From Flaveria trinervia (Eukaryota > Streptophyta > Magnoliopsida > Asterales > Asteraceae): a stretch of DNA of 64,000 nucleotides. The DNA is taken from the NCBI GenBank assembly GCA_025506515.1, contig JACCIX010000473.1, positions 62,001 to 126,000 of the forward strand, in the 5' to 3' direction. Under the pieces are notes generated by a model, which saw only the letters and a program-made list of their open reading frames with translations, was not told the origin of the DNA and did not search any database. Numbering within the stretch: the first letter of the stretch is position 1; each line of letters begins with the position of its first letter. Both the position numbers and the translations under genes were made by a program. Below, piece after piece: positions 25,245 to 36,011 of this stretch.

Positions 25245-26335
25245 GGGGGTGTTTGCTTTTTGAAAAAACCTCTTCCCCATCTCTTCATCTGCGCGCTCGC
25301 AAACGCGGAAAGAAGTTTTTATTTCGCAGACTGTTTGTTTTCTGGAAGACGTTTCATTACGTCTTCCTCACCTCTGCACGAAGAAGAGGTGAAACAATGT
25401 ATTCACAACCTCTTCTAACCTCTTTTGAATCTTCACTCACTTCATCTTCCCCACACTTCACAATCAAAATCCACCATCTGTTCACACCATGGATAACCCT
25501 AACGGCACCGTGTCTTCACCACCGTCGTCTTCACCCTCGTCGGCCGCCCTCACTACGGCTTCGACGTCTTCTCCACCGCACTACCACCCACCGTCACCGA
25601 CTTCTCCTCATCGATTTCTTCACCTCTAATTCGACTTCGGAATCATCTGAATCGATGGTTTTGGGTGATTTTTTCTTCGTTTTCCTCTTGCTCGACGATT
25701 TGTTAACGGAATCGGGGATCTGGGTGTCGTTTTTTTTGTGGGGTTGTAGCTCTCGAGTGGTGGATGGGTTGAAGAATGAAGAATGAAGAAAGTGGTGGAT
25801 GGTTGAAGAATGAAGAATGAAGAAAGCATAGGCAGTGCCTTACGATCTATACCCCTTCGATTTCTTCTTCCCCATTGTTGAAGAATGAAGAAAGTGGTGG
25901 ATGGGTTGTAGCTCTCGAGTCTTTGAACCCTAACTTGACTAACAATCTGTCACAGGGATCAACTCCAAGTTTTAATAAGTCTGTGGCTGTTGATTTAAGT
26001 GGGATTAATAGTTTTTGTTTACCGGATCCTGGTGTTGCGTCTGATGATCGTGTGTTATAAATCTCTTTATTTTTCTTGAGATTGTAGTTTTATAGGCAAG
26101 TGTATATGTATTAGTGCATTGACCGATAAAGAAAAATGTATTAGTTGTTTTTAAAGTTTAAAAAAATAAATTTAGTTTAATTACAGAATATTTCAACATT
26201 CTGCAGATATTAAACAAAACAAACAGTCTTTTTCTTGCAGACTGCAGACATTTGGTCCACCTCTTCTGCTGCAGATGTCTGCAGATGTGATCCGCAGACT
26301 GCAAACGTTTTCCTGCAGAAAAAACAAACAGCACC
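25245..26335. mobile_element. PIF/Harbinger-like non-autonomous element 2 with acquired interior
   Basis: It shares both ends with element 1: left GGGGGTGTTTGCTTTTT, right reverse complement GGTGCTGTTTGTTTTTTC. It has the same TTA target duplication (25242-25244, 26336-26338). The sub-terminal 'gcgcgctcgcaaacgcgg', the ACGTCTTCC block and the CTGCAGATGTCTGCAG cluster also match element 1. The interior differs completely and contains coding-like sequence (25489-26059), so this may be a Pack-type element. Confidence 0.75.
25489..25629 (+). pseudogene. Possible captured coding fragment inside element 2
   Basis: A 46-codon frame starts MDNPNGTVSSPPSSSPSSAA and is rich in Ser, Pro and Thr, ending in TAA. 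It looks like the start of a plant coding exon. A further open stretch at about 25905-26059, read with LNPNLTNNLSQGSTPSFN, could be another piece. Between them, GAAGAATGAAGAA units are repeated. No homologue is recognised and expression is unproven. Confidence 0.35.
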
Positions 26336-26504
26336 TTAGTCATCTCTTTTCTTCTTCTTGTTCAAAGAAAACACACACATCATGCATCGTTCTTGAGTCT
26401 AAGTTTTATCCGGATGAATATTTGTTTTGAACCCTCTAAATAGTTACAATCTTAAAACGTTACGCGACTCTCAAGTTGTCCAAGTTTTGATCGATGTACT
26501 ATTC

Positions 26505-27115
26505 CTCTACAAATATAAACATAAGTGATTAGTTAAGGTGATATGAATGTCATGTACAATTATTATTGTGAGTTTTTATAAGTAAAAGACGTGCCGTTAA
26601 GTAAAAAAAACAGAGTAACATTGTAGCATTCTAAAGATGATATATATATATATATATATTATAAAAAAAGTGCATTATCAATTATTTTTAGCTTAATTGA
26701 TTAAAGTAAGATATTCAAAACAATTAAAAATAACTAGGTTTTGGATTTTACGTCTCACTTAAGCAAAAATATTATGCGTTAAGTAAGAGAATTTTTCCAG
26801 TTGTATATTCTTTTTAAATGGGTTGGAGATATAATCTCGATTGAAAAAGGATCTAAACAAAATAATACATATAATCTGAAACGAATCACACGGTTTAATT
26901 TGAATATAAGTGAATTATATGCATATTAATTGTGTGGTGACCACTACGTACAACTCACGAAGCGGCCCCACTGATACAAGCTTTCCCTGTTGGGCAAGTT
27001 AAATTATAATTTTTTTTTCGTTTTGGTTTTAATAATTTCAGGTTTTATAGACATATAAAAAAGAAGAGTTTCTAAATAAATGGGTTGGTTGTTGCGAACC
27101 CATATGGGTTCGGAA
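26505..27115. repeat. Ancient duplicated segment, copy B
   Basis: It is the partner of 23100-23530. The blocks are in the same order but are spread out by AT-rich insertions (a TA run at 26640-26660 and sequence around 26690-26900). On the minus strand the matching short frame reads PTGKACISGAAS before a stop. An 18-bp perfect palindrome, CGAACCCATATGGGTTCG, lies at 27095-27112. Confidence 0.6.
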
Positions 27116-27681
27116 CAACCCCGCCCCCACCAACAACTTGTATCGTTATTTTTATAGTGTAAACCTTATTTATTAAAAAGATTTTGTTTTTTTTTATTTT
27201 AAATTAAAATTTTTAAATAGATCAAATCAAAGCACACTACTTAAAACAAAATTTATTAATTTACTCTTAAAATAAACTTAACAAACCGTGGTAATCCATT
27301 TTCGATCAAACCTTCGACTTCTTTAGAACGATCTATATAAGACAATAATAGGTTACAGATCAATATTTTTTTAATAAAGATATTATGAAAAAAATTTGCT
27401 AAGAGGATGTACTATGGTAAATGTTAAAGATAGAATAAAGTTTGACTCTTAAACTATTATGACTTATAAACCATTCACAGAAGAAAAACATTTTGCATCT
27501 TTTTACAACATAAATAGAAAATAACTTTACAGAATATACACAAACTGCACTAAGTTTATTTGCCCACTCCACAGAGTTTGAAAGAAATGAAAAAAAAACA
27601 CACACACTGAAAATTATATCATCATGCATTTTCTGCCCTGATGTCCGGCATTTTCAATTTTTGTAGCTTAGGATTTACGGT
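27116..27681. other. 3' flank of the IQD gene
   Basis: AT-rich sequence that should hold the 3'UTR of the minus-strand IQD gene. No separate feature is seen. Confidence 0.35.
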
Positions 27682-29605
27682 TTAGGGTTCAGGTTCTTCG
27701 ACTTTTGTGGTTGCACCATAAGATAGCTTTCGGTTTCTCAAAGGTTTCTTTGGTGGCGAAGTCGAGCTTTTAGGGGCTTTTTTTGCAGGGCTGTTGACTT
27801 TTTTGGGAGTCAACTCAACCAGGAGTCTGTTTTCCCATGGCTGAACAGCAACCCATCTATCCACCCAACTCCAATCCCAGTTAGCAGTGGCCAGTTTTGA
27901 ATCCTTTGGTCCTAAACCGGATCTCGAATTCGGCCTCCACTGCAAATTCAAGATAAACAATCACTGTTATTTGACTTACTTCCATTGACACTTTCTTTAT
28001 AGAAGAAAGCAAAAAAATTCAAACTTTAGTTTGATTGACCTTAACAAATGATGTTTCTTGACCAAAAAAAGAACTGTTTTTTTAAATTTTCGTGTTGAAT
28101 ATAAAATTAAGAGTTGGTTTTAAAGATTGTAATTTGTATGGATTTGTGACCTGATGAGAGAAAGCGTATGTCATGGCTCGCTCACGCTTTACTGCAGCTT
28201 CTTCTCTCTGTTGTATCCTTGCTAGAACCTCGTCCTTCGTATCAGAACCGCTGTTCCACTCCACCTGCAATGATTACTCAAAACCGACACATTAGCTATA
28301 ACCATACTATACCATAACAAGTGGCAAATGCATTTTGTTAGATAATCAATCTGTGATCCATCATTAATTCATTACAAAAACAAAATTAGTACAATAATAA
28401 TCCAAATTTCTGGTAGAACAACTATGAAGATTTTATTATGCATAATGAATCTGCTTTGGCTTACTTTCAACCAGTTAGAGAAGAAGTATGAATCATTTAC
28501 ATGTGTGTGATTATTAAAACATGTAAAGGGAGTAAATTTAGATGAATAATTAAACAATAACAGAGTGGGCTATGTTTTGAAGCTGAAAACGGTATGTTTC
28601 ACCTCAAGATCATGGAGCTTAGTCTCAAGCTTCATTTGATTTTCTAACTTCTTCTGCCTGATTCCGCCATCTTCAACCATGCGTTTTCTGCGAGTTCTAA
28701 TCTGCGCTTGCATCTTGCTCCATGATTGAATATTAATCAATGTGTTTGATGCTTGTTTTTTGCCAAAATCACCTTGTGTAAGTGTTTGCAATCTTAACAC
28801 TCCTTTCATACGCCTTAAAGCTTTCCTTGCCTTTAGTTATTATTATAAGAATAATTGTTTTAGACAACAAACAAATATTTTCCTTTTTTTTACCTTCTCA
28901 GTCTTCCAGATAAGTGAAAATAAAATAGTTGAGAACGTCACATAATTGATTTTCAAGAATCATGTACCTTAAACGCCCTGAATGCAGTTTGGATCCGAGT
29001 TGCAGCTATATTCTCAACAAGCCCACCAACAGCCTCATGCTTCTCATAAACGATGTTATTGACCGTACTTTTTGATTTTTCTTGAGGTTGAGGTTCCGAA
29101 TTATATGAATCCGGCACTGAAAAACCCTGTAATAGTGCTCCAAATCAACAAGAGTTAAAACCTTGCGATGCCATACTGTTAAATACAGTATAACATCTTA
29201 AAAGAAAGTTCTTTTCAATTCATTGACTAAAAAAGGTTACAAATTGAGTTATCAATTTATCATATATACCTGGACTTAGATATAGTTTAGTTTATAAAAG
29301 TTTTCATACGTTCTTATTGGTTGATATGGTATGCAAAGGTGAAAGCTTGAAACCATTAGTTGTGCGTTTCTTAATCTTTTTTTTATATCAATAGTCGGTT
29401 CCATTCACAAGATCATGAATGAGACAAGTATGACGAGGGAGAGAACGATTCTTTGAAGAAAAAAAAGCCAGCAAAGGGCATGGTTACTAGTTATGGCAAA
29501 GAATTCAAAGTCAACTAATGAACCACATACCTTCAACTTGTTTGATCTTGGTTTCCTTACTTTACTCAAGTTAGTTATAAGTTTCAACCAATGTCCAGTT
29601 CCCAT
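27682..29605 (-). CDS. IQ67-domain (IQD) calmodulin-binding protein
   Basis: Five coding exons in minus order: 29605-29531, 29126-28968, 28830-28603, 28264-28151, 27939-27682. All junctions are phase 0 and give 277 residues. The N-terminus MGTGHWLK... followed by KVRKPRSNKLK is typical of IQDs. The IQ motif ATRIQTAFRAFK|ARKALRR is split by an intron at the position conserved across the IQD family. A second amphipathic stretch, GVLRLQTLTQG, follows. The basic Ser/Pro-rich tail includes a WDWSWVDRWVAVQPWE motif found in many IQDs. Family members bind calmodulin and act as scaffolds at microtubules, plasma membrane or nucleus. The exact subfamily member is not assigned. Confidence 0.93.
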
Positions 29606-29879
29606 TGTCGACGCTACACTTGCTTCAAACTGCTAGATATCAAATAGCATATCCAAAAAGAAAAGATTCAATACATTTGGATATAGACTAACAAGAAAAA
29701 ACAATGTTGATGAATATAGTTGAACCATCTTAATCAAACAAAGTTTAATGTGTATATTAAATTCTTGAATTTCTTTTATCTTTTGTTTTTTCTATATCCA
29801 CATTAATTTAACAGTTGGAGAGCAACCCCCTCGACTATGAAAAGTCAAAATGCATATACTTTTTGGGGGAGGGCCGGAG

Positions 29880-30190
29880 CATTACTAGAGCCAGCAATGT
29901 TACACTAGCACCTATGTAGTTAAGGTGGAAAAAAGCGCACATGAGGGACAATAAAAGCGCAATATTTAAGAATTAATAATTTATACTAATACACCAAGGC
30001 TGGCGAAGGCCCATTCAGCCTGGTCTTAACACCGGTTCGGGCAGGTTTTTGCCTGTTTAGGCCAGCAGCCTAGCTGGACCAAGGCACTCGCCTCACTTGC
30101 GCCTCTAATCAAGCAGCTTGCCTTGCATGTTTTGAAGCGTCTAGGCCTCACCTCGCCTAATGCACTTTAGACTACATAGACTAGTGCATT
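29880..30190. repeat. GC-rich repeat remnant in the putative 5'UTR intron of the IQD gene
   Basis: Between AT-rich flanks lies a GC-richer stretch with 'aaggcccattcagcctgg', 'gcctgtttaggcc', 'caaggcactcgcctcacttgcgcc' and 'ctaggcctcacctcgcc'. The repeated GGC/GCC-type words resemble a degenerate plant repeat. No ends or coding sequence were found. Confidence 0.35.
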
Positions 30191-30794
30191 ATATGAAAAT
30201 AGGTACTTCTTGTTTTGAGTTATAGAGTTAATTGACTAATATAGTTATCTTCTTAGAACTTCTCTTTTTCAGTTCAAGTACTCGACTGTATTGTTATTAT
30301 ATGCAATCAAGTCACTAAACTTATGGTGACGAATTAAACAAGTCACATAAATGACCAATAGCAAATGATCCAGTCACAGACCAAGGAGGCAAGGACCATG
30401 TGACATGTTTAACATAAACCGTCACGTTAAGTTTAGTGACCCATCAGCAGGGTACCTGAATTAAAAAAAGTTAGAATAAAGAATCATACCATCACTTAAA
30501 TCTTCGATTATCAGATGGCTTAATGGTCTAATACTTCATACTAGTAGCAAAACATATGATTATTCAACAGTAAGATAATCAGAACTGAAGATTAATCATC
30601 ATCAATCATGAAAACCCTAATCCCATTTTGGGATATTGTTCAAAGATATCTATGGATGAACATCATCAAGAACAATGAGTAATCCAATCTATCATACGAT
30701 GAAATACATGAAACCCTAACAATTCAAACCAGAATTCGAACCACAATTCAAAAAGAAGATAAATTTGAGACATGGGTTTGATTAAATTGACGTA

Positions 30795-31000
30795 CCAGAG
30801 CACAAGAACACAAATTTCCCAAATTTAGTTTCTTGAATACCCACAAAGTCTGAAGAGCTTAAAACCAGAGCAACAATGGCGTCATAGCATTTGGGGGAAG
30901 GAGTAAAGAAGAAGAAATAGGGGTGTGTGGATATTATTATTGTTGATTGATGTGGCCCATTGCTGCTTACAAAACAGCTCACTTGTCAATTTGAAGTGAA
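30795..31000 (-). promoter_or_regulatory. Probable 5'UTR exon of the IQD gene
   Basis: On the minus strand, a donor-like CTCTG|GTACGT occurs at about 30795, and an acceptor (TATCTAG) sits at about 29634, just upstream of the coding start. This suggests a non-coding first exon and a 1.1-kb 5'UTR intron, an arrangement common in plant genes. It is an inference from splice signals only. The right-hand boundary is approximate. Confidence 0.4.
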
Positions 31001-32618
31001 GAAGGTGGAACAAGATGACAAGTTACTGCAATGATTGTGTAGGTTAATGACTCTAAAGAACTGTGTTAAGAATCTTGATTATGATTTGTATTTGGTGAAC
31101 TTATTATTAAATTAACCAAATTGGGTATGATGACAAGAGAAGTTTTGTGATTGTTGTAGGTGGGTTTGTATAAAAACATTATGGTTTAAACATGTTGTTT
31201 GTTATATTATTGATGTTGTTAGACAAATTATAATATTATACGGAAGGTTAGTGGATATGAAATAAATAATACGAACAAGTGATTATACAAAGAGAATTTT
31301 ATTGAAAAGTGTATCTTTTCTTATCTTATATTAATAATTATACTTTTATTTTTTTTTGTATAGGTTACGAATCATATTATTTTTTATAGAGCAATCGGCG
31401 ATTAGAATGAGACATTAAATGCATTTATGTGCAAGTCACGTGAGCTTAATTCTATCATCTACCATCTCATGTTCACGTTTGAAAAGTTTTAGGTCCATTT
31501 TCTAACACAGTCAACAAAGAAGAGTTTCCTTTGATTTTGTTAAGAAAATTCATCAGGTGCAAGATTTTGAAGAATATTTATGATTTTTTGTTTTTTTTAC
31601 TCTTAGATGTTTTTTATAGATGAACAGTTGCTTTCAATTGTTTCTCGATCATATAATAAGTTTCAAAGCATCTTATAATCATAACGTTGACCTTATTGAA
31701 TGAAAACTAATCTAAATACTTTGGTTAGGTTAAGCATTTATAAATCTATGTCATTGTCAAAAAAAAGTTCAAGACTTTTATAATATTGTGGTGTTAGAAT
31801 TCAAGATTTATAAAATAATTGGAAGACATCTTCTTTGGAAAGATTCTTCCAATCAATATAAGTTTTCTTACTGTTTTAAATATTCTAAATAAATTCTATA
31901 AAACTTTATTTATAAACATTTTAGATGGGTTAGACATGTAAGAACTAGTATCATTAACCATTAATGCTAATTTCAACACAAAAGTGTGCTTAAAGTACCT
32001 AGACATATAAGTTTGTTCAAGTATATCCATCTTGAAAAGATTCTTTCACCATTATACCAATCATTAACATTGAGCTGGATTAGTTGACTGTTAGTTTGCC
32101 CATAACCTGTATGCACGATCCATGGTAGAACCCTACATCCATTGTGGTTCCATAGTGACATGCACATGGTACCCTTCATCTCTAGTTATAGCTAGGGTAT
32201 TAAAACGTTAAACGTGATAACATACATATAAACCAATACAAAATGTGACATTCTCCTAGATGACTAAACAAACGAGTAATCAGGATTCACGATATTGTAA
32301 CACAAGGAGTATTAGTTTATTTATTTAAACTTTGCTACAATGGTTACATTTCTCATGGGTATGCAATATATGATTTCTACAGAGTTCTTGTGTCTTTTTG
32401 TCATCTCATCGACTTCACACCAACCCGACAAGTCGATCCAAAGACAACTCATTTAGCTAAATGTATTCACAAGTTCAACCCACAAACTTTTTCCAACAGT
32501 AAAATCCATCTTGGCTCATCTCTAATACACTAGTCGGTAACTCATTTGAAACCGAGTTTCTACATACGCTAGTTAAAATAAGTAGTTACCCAAAACCGAG
32601 GTGTCGTATTTGACATTG
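31001..32618. other. Intergenic, no gene seen
   Basis: AT-rich sequence between the IQD 5' region and the orphan 3' exons at 32619. A 68-codon open frame at 31973-32179 (-) has no family features. No repeats with paired ends were found. Confidence 0.4.
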
Positions 32619-33156
32619 TTACTGTTTATCCGCACCATCCACAGTAACCAAAGCTTTTAATTCGGGCGGGTCACTTTCTTCTCGAACATTTTCTGCATCT
32701 TGTTTCTGCTACGAATATTAAAGCCATATGCTCAAATTTCATTGAAAAATTTTGCAATTTTCATGATTCAGTGCTGTGATCTGTGGTCAAGTTACCTTCT
32801 TGGTTAAACCTTTAGCCTCCTCCATGAGATTAAAAAATGTGTGCATCAACATTTCTTCTTCAACCTAAAAGAAGTTAAAAGTTTATTGATTCTTGGAAAA
32901 AAAGTCTTCCAGATAACATGGGGAATTCATATTTCCCGTTGAAAACTTGAATAATATCATAAACTTTAATTTTCATTTTTATCCATTTACACTCACAATT
33001 CTCATATCCTAATACAAGTTTTTGAGCAGTTTGCATTGCTCCTATGGAACTAATAAATAAGCAATGTGTTGCAAAAGCATTACCTGAAGTTTATGCAATT
33101 CATGTGACATTGATCTGTAAGCATCCATGAGGAGCTCATCCTGCTTCTCCAAGTGT
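32619..33156 (-). CDS. 3' exons of an unrecognised gene, 5' part not found
   Basis: Three exons with good splice sites and consistent phases: 33156-33084 (reads LEKQDELLMDAYRSMSHEL), 32864-32796 (VEEEMLMHTFF...LTKK) and 32705-32619 (KQDAENVREE... ending GADKQ and a stop). The product is acidic and predicted helical or coiled-coil. I do not recognise the family with confidence. The first visible exon needs two upstream bases to complete its codon, yet no suitable donor exon lies upstream. The next 1.2 kb holds a Helitron-like relic and tandem repeats. The gene may be 5'-truncated or have a distant first exon. Confidence 0.5.
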
Positions 33157-33264
33157 CTACACAAAATGAATGATTATCAACATGTAATGCTAATAGCATA
33201 AGGAAATAAAAAATTCAGACAAATATTACCATTTTATTAGGGTAGAAAGGTTTACCTAAAGCCA

Positions 33265-33745
33265 TATGTATATTTACTATGTAATACATAAATGAAATAA
33301 ATAAAATATATTAAAACTATTAATTTTATAAATATTTTATTTTCTAGATGTTATTATCCATAAGTGAAATAAACATATAATAAATATTTAAAAGTTATAA
33401 CACATAATAAATTATAAATTATTACTCTATATTTAATATGTATTAATAAATTATTAAAATAATTATATTTATATTTTAGATGTTTAATAGTTTAGTTTAC
33501 TTTTTTACAATAATTATCATTTACTATGAGAGAGATAAAAACATAAATATAGATATATTTGTTTTAACATATTCTAGTTAAAAAAAAAGTCAAATTAATT
33601 GTTTTTATAACTTTCGTATTTTTATGAGAGAGAGACGAAAAAATGATTATTTTAATATGCTAAGAATGATAACACGTGTCATTTGATGTGCTAGAATGAT
33701 GACATGTGTCTTAAAAACCCCTTCTTTTATTATAGGTTATATAGA
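33265..33745 (-). mobile_element. Helitron-like relic, third copy
   Basis: Read on the minus strand it carries CCTATAATAAAAGAAGG near its start, then GACACATGTCATCATTC. It ends near a decayed hairpin TTATGTATTACATAG (about 33276-33290). These match the order seen in 21573-22118. The termini are worn, so the coordinates are approximate. Confidence 0.45.
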
Positions 33746-33839
33746 CGTTTTCATGTTTTTAATATCATTTTTACAATGACTTTTTTATTCCTGCGTATAT
33801 GACACGACCTATTATTTTCTATCTGGTAGCATCTTAATC

Positions 33840-34270
33840 AGCCTTTTAATGGTTTAGAACCCTAAATGGTTCAACAATTTATGGTTCGGACTATTTATTT
33901 CACAAGCAAATATCTAAATGATTAATATATTTGTCTCTGAATGGTTAGCATTATACTAATACTGAATGATTAAAATATCTTATCTGAATTGGTCAGACAT
34001 TTGTCTTTAAATAGTTAAGTGATATTGTAGCTCTTAATGGTTCAGACATGTTAATGGTTTAACACCTCTTATTGGTTAAGCACTTAATCATTCAAAAATC
34101 ATCAAACAACCACTAAACTATCACACTTAATGGTTTAGACATTTGTCTTTAAATAGTTAAGTGATATTGTAGCTCTTAATGGTTCAGACATGTTAATGGT
34201 TTAACACCTCTTATTGGTTAAGCATTTAATCATTCAAAAATCATCAAACAACCACTAAGCTATCACACCT
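33840..34270. repeat. Tandem repeat of 142-bp units built from TTAATGGTTCAGA words
   Basis: Two nearly identical copies occupy 33996-34137 and 34138-34268. Within them, TTAATGGTT, AATGGTTCAGAC and TTGGTTAAGCA recur every 20-40 bp. The left part (33840-33995) is a more diverged version. This word family is seen in plant MITE interiors, but no terminal repeats were identified here. Confidence 0.75.
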
Positions 34271-35183
34271 TCATATGTTTCTCTTTAGGTACTTAAGTTC
34301 GAAATACTGATTACATAACAATATAAAATATTTTTGAAAAATATGTATATTCCTAAAAATTTAAGGACCCAAGACTCATTATTAACAAATATGTATAGTT
34401 ATAAGTAATTTTTAAGGAAAATAGTCAAACTTCAAAAAGTATTTCAATTTGATCGGTACGTATTCTTATTACATTGGACCACTAAACATCAATCGGGTCA
34501 CATTGAATTTTATTATGTCAAAAAAATAACAAATGAGAAAACTTAAAGGTCAAAATTTTCGATATATGAAATTGTTAAAAAAACATGTTATTTATATTTT
34601 AAAATAAAAAAACATGCTAAAAGAACATTAAAATTTATAATTTAAATAAAACATAAAAACTAAAATACTTAATTGAAATATATAAACTTGAACTTATATT
34701 ATTAAAATAATTTTAATTATTGCTAACTATAAAATACTTTTAGTTACTCGTAACTATTAAACAAAAATCCTAATATACAAACACCTCACACCCATATCAT
34801 AAATCAATACCCTTTTATACGTTTCATATGACACCATAAATGACGTATAGGATAAAAGACACTAAAAACAAAAAAATTCAAGAGGGTTAAAATACTACAT
34901 CTCATATAACGTATAACAGACATCAACAGTGATTACAACCCTATAGTACGTGTATGAGGTTATACAATAAATAAACAACCATTCAAGATGAAATTTGATT
35001 GGGGAGAAACAAAGTGGACTCCCATCTACCCCTCAATGCTCTTCTCTTTACACCAATCATTGATACATTCTTTCCAAGATTTCCTCTTTTAATATTCAAG
35101 AATCAAATACCTGAAGTCCTTAACAACCCAACCCCATCTCAAAACAGCTCCGGTCACCGGAAATATTCACCGGAGCAGTCATC
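34271..35183. other. Upstream region of the UBTD gene
   Basis: AT-rich from 34271 to about 34980, then a more balanced 5'UTR-like stretch. No gene is seen. An open frame at 34999-35250 overlaps the UTR in another frame and is not supported. Confidence 0.35.
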
Positions 35184-35970
35184 ATGGGTTGCAATGGATC
35201 AACGAGCGCCAAAACTGACGGTATGTGCTCAAAATCTCACGATCAATTAGGTGTTGAAGATAATATTTGTGTAATTTGATCTGATTGATATTGGGGTCTC
35301 TAAAGTATGTTGTTAGTTTAGCCCTAGATCTATAGGATTGATTGTTGGATGTCTTGGAACATAAGGGGCCCAAAATATGAATCTTCTTTGTGTTGGTTTC
35401 TTTTGAGGGTTATGTGAAAGTTCCAATTTTTATTGAAGTTTGAGGTGTTTAATGTTGTGTAGATGTATAGTTGTGCGAAAGGGTTTGACTCGCAGGGGCC
35501 GAATTAGGTAGCTTGTGATGGTGATGACAGAGGTTATCTTAGTGTTAGTTACTCACTCTTGAGTCTTGACTTTAATGCAGTTAAAGTGGTTAGCATCACT
35601 GAATACGATAAGGATCTTGATGCGAATCGATAACATGCCGTCTGGTTTGTATGATTATTAGTTGGTAGAGAATTTTCTTCTCCCTATGGGATTTGAAGCA
35701 GTTAACGATGAAATATGCAGTTAGTTTTCAAGACCTGCTTTTTCAACAGCCAGGTCTTGCCAGACGCGCTAAAAACCTCTTGGGGGAAATGGACTATATA
35801 AAAGTTACTGACTCATGCATTTGGTTACCATGAATTGGAATGAAATTGCTATTGGTTTATTTTGTGTTTGTTTCTAGATCCAACTATGAAAATAAATGAA
35901 AGTATTGGCAATTGTCTAAATCTCTCTTTATTCACAAAGATAATAATACTAATAAGTAATAATGACAATA

Positions 35971-36011
<41 letters not shown>

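Noticed and set aside
25196..25786. 196-codon ORF starting MPVCLIRTRK
   Set aside because: It runs from flanking DNA across the left end of element 2 and through several unrelated blocks. Its amino-acid makeup (RRLHPRRPP, LRLRRLLHR) reflects an off-frame reading.
33840..34270. CRISPR-like repeat array
   Set aside because: The repeats are direct, long and variable with no uniform spacers, and the DNA is plant nuclear.
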